Origin: Archangium lansingense
GTDB taxonomy: Bacteria > Myxococcota > Myxococcia > Myxococcales > Myxococcaceae
DNA length: 64,000 nt
Direction of reading: 5' to 3'
NCBI RefSeq assembly: GCF_026626635.1
Contig: NZ_JAPNKA010000001.1
Coordinates: 7,316,001-7,380,000 of the forward strand
Under the pieces are notes generated by a model. The model saw only the letters and a program-made list of their open reading frames with translations, searched no databases and was not told where the DNA came from. This document shows positions 1-8,456 of the stretch, piece by piece. How positions within the stretch are numbered: position 1 is the first letter of the stretch; every line of letters starts with the position of its first letter. Made by a program: the position numbers and the translations under genes.

Positions 1-3000
1 GGCGCGTCACCTCGGCCGCCTTCACCACCGCGCCCGCCACGGAGCCGAGCTGCTCCTCGATGGCACTGAGCTGACCCGTCACGCGGGCCACCGGATCGTC
101 CTCCTTCCCGCCCATCCGCTTCACCCGCGCGAAGCCCAGCTTGATCTCCTCCCAGCGCTTCGCCTTCTCCGGCGTCAGCCGCCCGCGCATCTCCTGCAGC
201 TTGAGCAGGTTCTGCTCGGCCGCCGTGGTGAGCGTCTGCGACTCGCCCTGGTAGTGGTCGTCGAGGAGCCGCTCCAGCTCATCGTCCGTCATCGCCGCCA
301 CCACCTTCTCGGTGATCTTGCCCATGTTGCGGTAGCTGCCCTGCAACTTGAACGCGGGCTCCGTGCGGAAGCGCTCGTCCTGCGCCGCCGAGGCGATGTA
401 CTCCAGGTTCACCTTCAGCAGCACCTGCTGCACGCGGAACAGCCGCTGGAACACCGCGACGATCTCCTGCAGCTCCGCCGCCGCGTAGCCGTACGCCAGC
501 TCACCGGTGGGCACCTCCTCGCCCTTCGCCATGCGGATGAGCTTGTGAATGTCACCCGGCTCGCGCGTGGCCAGCGGCGCCAGCGCACTGTTCGACGTGA
601 GCGCGTTCTCGATGTAGCTCAGCGCGAACAGGTCCTCCTTGCCGTCGAGGATGTCGCCCAGGTTGTAGGTATCAGCGCGGTTGGCGAGCATGTCCGGAAT
701 GCGGAAGCGGTCGCCCGTCTCGGTGTACGGGTTGCCGGCCATCACCACGCAGAACTTCTTGCCGCGCAGGTCATACGTGCGCGTCTTGCCGTTCCACACA
801 CCCTCGATCCGGCGCTGGCCGTCGCACAGCGAGATGAACTTCTGGAGCAGCTCGGGATCCGTGTGCTGGATGTCGTCGAGGTAGAGCATCACGTTGTTGC
901 CCATCTCGAAAGACAGGTTGATGCGCTCCACCTCCTGGCGAGCCGTGGCGTTGGGAGCCTCGGCCGGATCCAGCGACTTCACCGAGTGGCCCAGCGCCGG
1001 GCCGTTCACCTTCACGAAGGTGAGACCGAGCCGGCTGGCCACGTACTCCATCAACGTCGTCTTGCCGTAGCCCGGGGGCGACATGAGCAGCAGCATGCCC
1101 ATGCGATCCGTGCGCTTGTTCTCGCCCGCCGAGCCGAGCTGCTTGGCCAGGTTGGCGCCAATGAGCGGCAGGTACACCTCGTCGATGAGCTTGTTGCGCA
1201 CGAAGGACGTCAGCACCTTCGGCGTGAACTCCTCCAGGCGCAGCCGGCGGCGCTCGCGGTCCAGCAGGTCCCGCAGCAGCGCGCGGTAGGCGTGATAGGC
1301 CGGCACGCGCACCTGCCGGAAATCGCTCAGGCGAGTCAGGAACTCGTCCAGCCGCAGCGGCAGCTTGCGATCATGGATGCGCGGGTGCTGGCCCAGCATG
1401 CCCGTCACCTCGGTGGAGGTGAGAGCACCGGCCACCTCGCGGTCCAGCTTGCGCTCGGTGAGCAGCACCACCGCGGCCTCCACCGCCACGTGGGCCGCCG
1501 CGCCCGGACCGCCCTCGCGCCGCGCCAGATACGCCTCCACCCATGCGCGCACGGTGCGCAGGCGCTCGGGGAGGTTCTTCTCCAGGCCGCGCAGATCGTC
1601 CTCGAAGGCCGAGCGCGTCCCCGACCTGTCCAGCTGCGACAGCAGCGCGTCCTTGAGCGCCACCGCCTCGCCGCTGGTGGTGAAGCGAGGCCTGTCGCCG
1701 GCCAGCTCCTCGACGAGGTAGCGTCCGGCGAGCCGCGCCTCCGCGGGGCCGCACTCCACCCCCGAGGCCTTCAGGAAGGCGCCGATCCGCTCGCCCGCCT
1801 CGTTGCCGAGGGCCACCAGCTCCGCCGACTCACCAAAGGCCGCACGGAGCCGGTGCAGGCTGCGCGCGCGCCGGTGGATGAGCGCCTTCTCCTCGCCCTC
1901 ACCCCCGAAGGCCCAGTACAGGGCCGCCCAGGCGCGCGGCGTGGGCGCGAAGCGCAACAGCCCCGCCCCCGTGTGCATCGCCAGCAGCTTCTCCAGGATA
2001 GCCGCCGCGTCCGCGTCGTGGATGCCGCGCTCGTAGCCCTCGTCGTACTTGTCCGCCGAGTACGCGCGCACCTTCTCCAGCAGCCCGTTCGGCTCCAGCA
2101 GCGCCTGGTGCAGCGCCGCCAGCGTCACGCTCCCCTTCCCCTCCTCCGCGTCCAGCAGCACCTGCGCCGCGAGGTACTCGGCGCGGTACACCTGGGGCGT
2201 CTCGGAGATGAGGTGCTGATCCCACAGCTCGCGGTACTTCTCCAGCTCCGGCTCCTCCAGCTTCTGGGCGTAGTCGGTGCCGGTGAGCTGCAGGTAGAGC
2301 GCGCCGTCGCGCGGCAACAGCGTGAGATCCAACTGCTGGGTGTTGACGTTGAAGCGGTGCTTGCCGAACTTGATGACCGGCGCGCCCGAGCCCTCCTCGT
2401 AGAGGTCGTTGCGATCACGCAGCGCGCGCAGGGCGTCCTGGCGCGCCGTCTTCACGCGGCTCTGCACCTCGTCCGAGCGCACGCTGTCCTGGAGCTCGAG
2501 GAGCTGCTCGGCGAGCTGCCGCAGCTTCAGCACCATCGAGTCGGACGCGAAGTACGTGTTGAGCTCGTCCTCGGACTTGAAGGACTTGGCCCGGCGGCTG
2601 ACGCCGGTGAGGATGCGGTCGGCGGCGCCGAAGAGGTTCTGCGCCCGGCGCTGGCGCTCGTCCACCAGCGCCTGCTTCTTCTGGCCGAAGGCCTCGAGCA
2701 GCTCCTCGCGCTTCTGGGTGAGCTGGCCGAGGAACTCGTCGAACTCGCCGAAGCGCCCCTCCATCTCCTCCAACTGCACGGTGAGGCGCGAGAGGCCCTC
2801 GTCGCACTTCTCCGGCGAGTCCGCCACGGACAGCGCGCTCTCCACCGACTGGCCGAGCAGCTTGAACTGGGCGCCGAACTCGGCCCGCTTCTCGCGGCCC
2901 ACCAGCTCCTTGCGCTTGACGCTCAGGCCCGCGCGCACACGGTTGAGGCGGGAGAACAGCTCGGAGATGCCCTCCAGGATTCGAGCGCGTGCGAGCGGAT

Positions 3001-4963
3001 CGCCCACCTGCAGGCCACCCACCGTCTCGCTGAGCACCTCCAGACCCTTGCCCACCTGCTCGATGTCCTCGCCGAGCGGGGCCAGCTCGTTGGTGGTCTG
3101 GATGGGCTCCAGCTTCTGCAGCAGCACGTCCAGGCGCTCGGCGAGGGGGTTGAGGGCCTCGCCCCGCTGGAGGAACTGCACGGCGTCGGTGCTGACGCGG
3201 TCCGTCTCCTCGATGACCTGCTTCTCGAGGGCGTCGAGCCGCGCCGTGTCGATGTAGCGGATCTCCTTGAGGGTGATGAGGTGGCCGCGCTGCTTGCGCA
3301 GATCCGAGAGGGCATTCATGAAGCCCTCGGCGCTCTGGAGCTCCTCGGGCCGCACGCGCAGCAGCACCTGCTCCTGGACCTTCTGGGCCTCGGCCATGGA
3401 CTCGGTGGCGCGCTTCTGCAGCGCGAGCACCTTCTCGAACTCGTCGATGATGAGCTCGGAGGTGCGCCGCAGCGTCTCGATGCCCTCCTGGAGCTTCGTC
3501 TCCTCGTGCCCGAGCCAGTAGAAGGCATCGAGCATGCGGGTGGCGGCGGCGGCGAGGTCCTCGTAGGTGCGCCGGGAGGGCTTGTCCGTGCGGGCCATGC
3601 GCACGAGCGTCAGGGCATCAGAGATACCGCGCACCAGCTCGGCGTTGCCCACCTTGCCCAGGTAGCCGGGCGCGGGTGGCATCTTCGCGGCGTGCTCGGC
3701 GGAGACGAAGGGCGTCTGCCACACCTGCATGGGGTGGATGCGGGTCGGCTCGTTGGAGGTGGAGCGGAACACCACCATGCGCCCGTCCCCAAAGAGGCTG
3801 AAGCCGTGCCCCAGCAGCGGGTTCTGCACCTCCTTGCGCACGAGGTTGTACGGGAAGAGGACGTAGGCGCCCTCGTCGCGGCGGAAGAAGACGTAGAGGA
3901 CGTCCTCACCGTTGGGCGAGCGGATGGCGCGCTTGAACTGGAGGCCCTCGCCGATGTTCTCGAAGACCTTGAAGTCGCCCGTCTGCAGGTAGTAGCCGCC
4001 GGGGAAGACAATGCCCTGGTCCTCGGGCAGGCGGATGCAGGCGTTGCCGATGGCGTCGATGCGCACCACGTGCTGGGTGCGCGTGTTGAAGACGAGGTAG
4101 CGGTACTTCTGCTCGCGGAAGGGCAGGACGCGCAGGAGGATGAGGCCGCCCACCTGGGCATAGGCGAACTCGGCGTCATCCAGCGACTGGTCCGGATCCT
4201 CCACCGGCTCGCGGTAGATGCCCAGGCCGTCCGTGGTGTTGTCCTCCACCTTGATGGTGAGATCGCCCTTCACCGTCTCGACGAACACCTGGTCGAGGAT
4301 GTTGACGTGAGGGTGCTGGCCGAGCACGTAGTCCTCACGCGAGGCCACCTTCCACTCGAAGTCATGGGACGGAGGGAAGACGTGATCGCGCTCGCCCTGG
4401 TTGTCGATGTAGGTGGCGTTGCCCTCCACATCGAGCCCGAAGCGGAAGACCTTGATGTCGCGCTCGGACTTGCCCGTCTGGAAGATGGCAAGGAGCCGCG
4501 TCTCATTGCGGCGAAGCTGCAGCAGCTTCGCGTCCTTATAGTACTTGTACAGCTCGCTGAAGTCCTTGACGAAGCGCGGATCCTTCAAGAACCCGCCGGC
4601 CTCGGTGGACGGCACCTCGGAGAAGTCGAAGCCCTCGGCGGTCTTCTCGAACTTGTGCAGCGAGAAGACATCCGCGACGTTCATCTCCTTCTTCAGGCCG
4701 ATGAAGACGTTGTAGCCAAAGAGCAGGTACTTGCCGACGCCGACGATGTCGCGCGCGACGCAGTTGTTCTCGGTGCGGACGCGCTCATTGCCAATGACGG
4801 TGAGCTCGGTGCCGCCGAAGAGCTTCTTGCGCCGATCATTGAGGTCCGTGGCCTTGGAGCCGAGCGCCTCGGCCTGGGAGAGCAGGCGCGCACGGATGAC
4901 CTCGTAGCTGCCACCCGCCAGCGTGGCCTCGCCCGACGCGGGGGGGGTGCTTTCAGTTGCCAT
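1..4963 (-). CDS. Giant AAA+ 'DNA repair ATPase' (3' end outside window)
   Basis: About 1654 codons are visible; the C-terminus lies beyond base 1. The N-terminal third (about residues 30-450) is a beta-rich region, residues about 480-800 are charged coiled coil, and a C-terminal AAA+ module carries Walker A SPPGYGKTT (Lys about 1301) and Walker B MLYLDD (about 1361-1364), followed by NPYTETGDRF and an arginine-rich tail. This is the architecture of proteins annotated 'DNA repair ATPase' (DUF3686 N-terminus plus AAA). The repair role is a family label, not proven. The ATG at 4963 gives MATESTPPASGEA; an internal A/G-rich ribosome site is weak. It lies downstream of a flotillin and an NfeD-like gene on the same strand, separated from the flotillin by 200 bp containing a palindromic repeat. 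Confidence 0.85.
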   Translation of the reverse strand, partial: MATESTPPASGEATLAGGSYEVIRARLLSQAEALGSKATDLNDRRKKLFGGTELTVIGNERVRTENNCVARDIVGVGKYLLFGYNVFIGLKKEMNVADVFSLHKFEKTAEGFDFSEVPSTEAGGFLKDPRFVKDFSELYKYYKDAKLLQLRRNETRLLAIFQTGKSERDIKVFRFGLDVEGNATYIDNQGERDHVFPPSHDFEWKVASREDYVLGQHPHVNILDQVFVETVKGDLTIKVEDNTTDGLGIYREPVEDPDQSLDDAEFAYAQVGGLILLRVLPFREQKYRYLVFNTRTQHVVRIDAIGNACIRLPEDQGIVFPGGYYLQTGDFKVFENIGEGLQFKRAIRSPNGEDVLYVFFRRDEGAYVLFPYNLVRKEVQNPLLGHGFSLFGDGRMVVFRSTSNEPTRIHPMQVWQTPFVSAEHAAKMPPAPGYLGKVGNAELVRGISDALTLVRMARTDKPSRRTYEDLAAAATRMLDAFYWLGHEETKLQEGIETLRRTSELIIDEFEKVLALQKRATESMAEAQKVQEQVLLRVRPEELQSAEGFMNALSDLRKQRGHLITLKEIRYIDTARLDALEKQVIEETDRVSTDAVQFLQRGEALNPLAERLDVLLQKLEPIQTTNELAPLGEDIEQVGKGLEVLSETVGGLQVGDPLARARILEGISELFSRLNRVRAGLSVKRKELVGREKRAEFGAQFKLLGQSVESALSVADSPEKCDEGLSRLTVQLEEMEGRFGEFDEFLGQLTQKREELLEAFGQKKQALVDERQRRAQNLFGAADRILTGVSRRAKSFKSEDELNTYFASDSMVLKLRQLAEQLLELQDSVRSDEVQSRVKTARQDALRALRDRNDLYEEGSGAPVIKFGKHRFNVNTQQLDLTLLPRDGALYLQLTGTDYAQKLEEPELEKYRELWDQHLISETPQVYRAEYLAAQVLLDAEEGKGSVTLAALHQALLEPNGLLEKVRAYSADKYDEGYERGIHDADAAAILEKLLAMHTGAGLLRFAPTPRAWAALYWAFGGEGEEKALIHRRARSLHRLRAAFGESAELVALGNEAGERIGAFLKASGVECGPAEARLAGRYLVEELAGDRPRFTTSGEAVALKDALLSQLDRSGTRSAFEDDLRGLEKNLPERLRTVRAWVEAYLARREGGPGAAAHVAVEAAVVLLTERKLDREVAGALTSTEVTGMLGQHPRIHDRKLPLRLDEFLTRLSDFRQVRVPAYHAYRALLRDLLDRERRRLRLEEFTPKVLTSFVRNKLIDEVYLPLIGANLAKQLGSAGENKRTDRMGMLLLMSPPGYGKTTLMEYVASRLGLTFVKVNGPALGHSVKSLDPAEAPNATARQEVERINLSFEMGNNVMLYLDDIQHTDPELLQKFISLCDGQRRIEGVWNGKTRTYDLRGKKFCVVMAGNPYTETGDRFRIPDMLANRADTYNLGDILDGKEDLFALSYIENALTSNSALAPLATREPGDIHKLIRMAKGEEVPTGELAYGYAAAELQEIVAVFQRLFRVQQVLLKVNLEYIASAAQDERFRTEPAFKLQGSYRNMGKITEKVVAAMTDDELERLLDDHYQGESQTLTTAAEQNLLKLQEMRGRLTPEKAKRWEEIKLGFARVKRMGGKEDDPVARVTGQLSAIEEQLGSVAGAVVKAAEVTR

Positions 4964-5004
4964 CTTCAGTTCACCGGGAAAGGGGGGGAACCAGGGATGT
5001 ACAT

Positions 5005-5100
5005 ACCCTCACCCCGGCCCTCTCCCAGGGGGAGAGGGTCGAACCCAGGTTCCACTGTGTGGGTCCCCTCTCCCTCTGGGAGAGGGCTAGGGTGAGGGTC
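5005..5100. repeat. Dispersed GC-rich palindromic repeat, two inverted units
   Basis: Two units face each other. Unit 1 (5005-5039) reads CCCTCACCCC then CTCTCCC-GGGAGAGGG. Unit 2 (5065-5100) has CCCTCTCCC-TCTGGGAGAGGG and ends GGTGAGGGT, the reverse complement of the first motif. The same family recurs at 15527, 22891, 47147, 50380 and inside menC at 59475. The pair sits between the flotillin and ATPase genes and could fold as a transcript hairpin. Confidence 0.85.
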
Positions 5101-5163
5101 TTCAAGCTGTGTCACCGCGCCCCCGAGCCGGAAGGCGCGGCTCATCGACCACGAACGACCGTC

Positions 5164-7398
5164 TCAGCCCTGGGTCTTCTCGGGAGCCGAGACCCGGACG
5201 GGCTCAGCCTCCACGAGCGACTTGAGGTTGGAGGCAGCCGCGGCAGCGGGGTTGGGCGCCATGCGGTGCAGCAGGGCGGCCATGGCCAGGTTCTGCGCGT
5301 CGCTGGTGAAGCCCGGCTTGGAGAGGATCTCCTTGAGGTCCGCCGGCAGGTCCTTCTCACCGTTGAGGTAGCCGCTGAAGGCCTTGCGCAGCGTCTCGCT
5401 CTGGTCGAGCGCGCCGTCCACGGACTGGCCCACGGAGATGGCCTTGATGAAGCGCTCGAAGAACTGACCGTCGCCACCGACGATGTTGATCTTCGCGTGG
5501 CCCATGGTCTCGGCGAGCACCTTGGACTGGGCCTCGGCGATGTCCTTGCGCACCTGGATGGTGGCGAGCTCCACGTCGCGCTCCTTCTGCAGGCGCAGGC
5601 GGAACTCCTCGTGCTCGCGGGTGGCGCCCTGGAGCAGCTTCATGGACTCGGCCTTCTCGGCAAGGCCCCGGGCCTCGGCGAGCAGCTTCTCCTCGATGGC
5701 CTTGGCCTCGGCGAGCAGCTTCTCGCGGATGGTGACGGCCTCGGCCTCGCCGCGCTTCTGGATGGCCATGGCTTCGGCCTCGCCGATGCTCGCGCGGGCC
5801 ATCCCCTTCTCCTTCTCACCGGCGGCCTCGGCGAGCAGCTTCTCGCGCGTGGCGGTGGCGTCGGCCAGACCGCGCTCCTTGGCGGCGAGCGCCTCGGCGA
5901 GGCCCCGCTCCTTGAGGACGGTGGCCTGCGCCATGCCCTGCTTCTCGATGACGGCGGCCTCGGCCTCCTTCACGCGCACCTGGGCCATGCCCTGCTTCTC
6001 GACGGCCAGGGCGTCCGCCTCCTTCACGCGCACCTCGGCCAGGCCGTGGGCGGCCTCCTCGGCCTGGACACCCTCGGCCAGCCGCGCCTTCGCCTTGGCC
6101 GTCATGTCAGCGGCCTGCAGCTCGGCCTCGGCCAGGGTGAGCTTCTCCTTGGCGGTGAACTTGGACACCTCGTTGCTGGCCTCGGCGGCCTTGATGTCCT
6201 TGACGAGCTTCTCCTGCGCCTGGGCCTCGGCGGTGATGAGCAGCGCGTCCTTGCGGCGCGTGGCCTCGGCCTTCACGCGCAGATCCTTGATGCGCTCCTC
6301 CTCCTCCGCCACGCCCTTCTCCACGGCGATGCGGGTGCGCACCACGTCGGCGATGGCCTTCTTCTCGGCCTCGAGCTGCTTCTCCTTGCCGATGCGCGAC
6401 AGCTCCACCTCGCGCTCGCGGTTGATGGCCTCCAGGGCGCGGTCCTTCTCCACGCGCTCGGACTCCACGCCCACCACGCGCTCGCGGTTCTTCTGCGCCA
6501 CTTCCACCTGGCGCTGCTTGTTCTGCTCGTTGATGAGGATCTCTTCCTCGGCCTTGATGCGCGCCAGCTGCTGCTTGGCGTACTCCTCGGCCTTCACGCG
6601 CTCGGCCTCGGCGGTCTCACGGGCCGTGATGGAGTCGATCTCGCGCTTCTGCTTGGCGGCGGCCTCGGCGCGCTGACGCTCGAGGGCGAAGATGGCCTCG
6701 TCCGACTCGACGTTGCGCTTGGTGATGTTCATGCGCTCGTTCTGCCGGAACTCGTTCGTCTGGACGTTCTGGACGGAGGTGAGCTCGGTGATCTTCCGGA
6801 TGCCCTCGGCGTCGAGGATGTTGTCCTTGTCCAGCAGCTCGACGGGGGTCTGCTCCAGGAAGTCGATGGCGCAGTCCTCGAGCATGTAGCCGTTGAGGTC
6901 CTTGCCGATCACCCGGAGGACCTCGTCCTTGATGGCCTCGCGCTCGGTGTACAGGTCCTTGAAGTCGAACTTCTTGCCGGCCGTCTTGAGGGCCTCGGAG
7001 AACTTGGCCTCGAAGAGGTGCTCGAGCGTCTCCGGGTGGCTGGCGCGCTCGCAGCCGATGGCCTGGGCCACCTTGAGCACGTCCTCACGCGTCTTGTTCA
7101 CCCGGACGAAGAAGGTGACCTTGATGTCCGCGCGGATGTTGTCCTGGCAGATCAGCCCCTCCTTGCCGCGGCGATCGATGTCGATCGTCTTGAGGGAGAT
7201 GTCCATCACCTCGGCCCGGTTGATGATGGGCCAGACGATGGAGCCGGTGAAGGTGACGACCGGCTCACCCTTGAAGGGGTTGATGATCAGCGCACGTCCC
7301 TGATCCACCTGCCGGTAGAACCTGGAGACGATGAACGCGGAACAGAAGACGAAGAACAGGCCTCCGCCGATACCAGTGAAGACGATGGGTAGATCCAT
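5164..7398 (-). CDS. Flotillin/SPFH (band 7) family protein, YqiK-like
   Basis: 744 aa. An N-terminal transmembrane segment (about residues 5-25) anchors it. An SPFH/band-7 domain follows (about 30-200), then a very long Ala/Glu/Lys heptad coiled coil (about 220-650) with tandem units such as EKQGMAQVRVKEA and KERGLAEALA, then a short Ala-rich tail. Flotillins oligomerise on the inner membrane and organise microdomains. The coiled coil is longer than in E. coli YqiK, judged from family knowledge. It lies just downstream of an NfeD/YqiJ-like gene, reproducing the yqiJ-yqiK pairing, and upstream of the giant AAA+ ATPase, so the three are probably expressed and act together. The ATG at 7398 gives MDLPIVFTG. 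Confidence 0.92.
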   Translation of the reverse strand: MDLPIVFTGIGGGLFFVFCSAFIVSRFYRQVDQGRALIINPFKGEPVVTFTGSIVWPIINRAEVMDISLKTIDIDRRGKEGLICQDNIRADIKVTFFVRVNKTREDVLKVAQAIGCERASHPETLEHLFEAKFSEALKTAGKKFDFKDLYTEREAIKDEVLRVIGKDLNGYMLEDCAIDFLEQTPVELLDKDNILDAEGIRKITELTSVQNVQTNEFRQNERMNITKRNVESDEAIFALERQRAEAAAKQKREIDSITARETAEAERVKAEEYAKQQLARIKAEEEILINEQNKQRQVEVAQKNRERVVGVESERVEKDRALEAINREREVELSRIGKEKQLEAEKKAIADVVRTRIAVEKGVAEEEERIKDLRVKAEATRRKDALLITAEAQAQEKLVKDIKAAEASNEVSKFTAKEKLTLAEAELQAADMTAKAKARLAEGVQAEEAAHGLAEVRVKEADALAVEKQGMAQVRVKEAEAAVIEKQGMAQATVLKERGLAEALAAKERGLADATATREKLLAEAAGEKEKGMARASIGEAEAMAIQKRGEAEAVTIREKLLAEAKAIEEKLLAEARGLAEKAESMKLLQGATREHEEFRLRLQKERDVELATIQVRKDIAEAQSKVLAETMGHAKINIVGGDGQFFERFIKAISVGQSVDGALDQSETLRKAFSGYLNGEKDLPADLKEILSKPGFTSDAQNLAMAALLHRMAPNPAAAAASNLKSLVEAEPVRVSAPEKTQG

Positions 7399-7512
7399 GT
7401 CGGTGCGATTCCCGAGCGAGTAGACCGGGGGAACCTATCACGCGGCCGGAGTCCCCCGCTAACAGCCCCGGCGCGGTCTTGAGAAGTCACTGCGAAGAAA
7501 CGTGCGACCGCA

Positions 7513-8316
7513 CTACCTCGTCCGGGCCTTGTCCCGGGCGAGCGCGGCGGCGGTGAGCGGATCCTTCAGGTGCTCCAGCTCCTGAGGCAGAAGCCAGTCC
7601 ACCGGCTCCACCTCGTAGGCGTCGCGGGCGGCGTCATAGTTGAGGATGAGCGCCTTTTCCCCGCGCGTGAGTTGGTTGGCCTTGTCACACACCACGTTGA
7701 GCAGGAGGCCGGCGCCACCGTCCTCGAAGGTGGCGTGGCCGAACTTGCCATCCACATTACCGCTGGCGATGACGCAGACGCGGCCCATCAGCTCGGAACG
7801 GCGAGGCGCATGGTGCGTGGCGAACATGGGCCGCAGGGGCCGCACCGCCAATCCGGCGAGCACCAGGCCCGCGGCGAAGCACAGCGCGGCGAGGCCTCCA
7901 CTGACGAGCGCGCCAGGCAGGGCGCCGAGCGCCTCCTTGGCCGGGCGGGCGAAGGCCAGCGACGTCAGCCAGGAGAGGAACACCACGAAGCTGACGGACA
8001 CCGTCACCGGGACGCCGCCGAAGCCGAGCACCTCGAAGAGGCTGGCACCCGCCTTGGCACTGCCCTCGAGCGCCGCCTTGGCGCCGCCCTCCGCGGCGGC
8101 CTTGGCCCCACCCTCCACCGCACCCTTCACGCCGCCTTCGAGCGCCTCGGCCGCGCCCGCCTTGGCCCCCAGGGCGAAGTCGCCAATGTCTCCGTCGAGC
8201 AGATCAACGCCTACGGCCCCCACCATGACGATGAGCCAGTAGCCGACCACCACGCCCAGCGGGATGGTGAAGAGGACGGTGGGAAAGGCGAGGATGGCAG
8301 CGAGGAACTCGGTCAT
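7513..8316 (-). CDS. YqiJ/NfeD-like OB-fold membrane protein (DUF1449 type)
   Basis: 267 aa. There is an N-terminal transmembrane helix (about 10-35), an Ala/Gly-rich stretch (about 50-90) made of repeated EGGAKAA-type octads, two further transmembrane helices (about 95-155), and a C-terminal small beta-barrel with GRVCVIASGNVDG and a conserved ILNYD, typical of the NfeD/YqiJ OB-fold. Such proteins partner with flotillins, and a flotillin gene follows 114 bp downstream on the same strand. The octad repeat between the first two helices is unusual and is probably a flexible or helical linker. The start at 8316 (MTEFLAAIL) leads directly into the first membrane helix. Confidence 0.82.
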   Translation of the reverse strand: MTEFLAAILAFPTVLFTIPLGVVVGYWLIVMVGAVGVDLLDGDIGDFALGAKAGAAEALEGGVKGAVEGGAKAAAEGGAKAALEGSAKAGASLFEVLGFGGVPVTVSVSFVVFLSWLTSLAFARPAKEALGALPGALVSGGLAALCFAAGLVLAGLAVRPLRPMFATHHAPRRSELMGRVCVIASGNVDGKFGHATFEDGGAGLLLNVVCDKANQLTRGEKALILNYDAARDAYEVEPVDWLLPQELEHLKDPLTAAALARDKARTR

Positions 8317-8456
8317 CGGGCCTGCAAGCAGAGAGGTGGCTGGGAGTCTAGTCCAGGCTTACGGGATTACGACAAGCCTTCCCGTCGATTTCCGGTCCGA
8401 TCGGAGCACCTTGAATTGGCCGCCTGCTGGGTGTCCACGCCAGGAGTCGGCGAACG

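Noticed and set aside
254..5095. Very long plus-strand open frame opposite the giant ATPase gene
   Set aside because: It is low-complexity Arg/Leu/Val-rich, as produced by the antisense of a GC-rich gene; the minus strand carries clear AAA+ motifs.
4957..7392. Plus-strand open frame opposite the flotillin
   Set aside because: Leu/Gly-rich antisense shadow; the minus strand has the SPFH domain and coiled coil.
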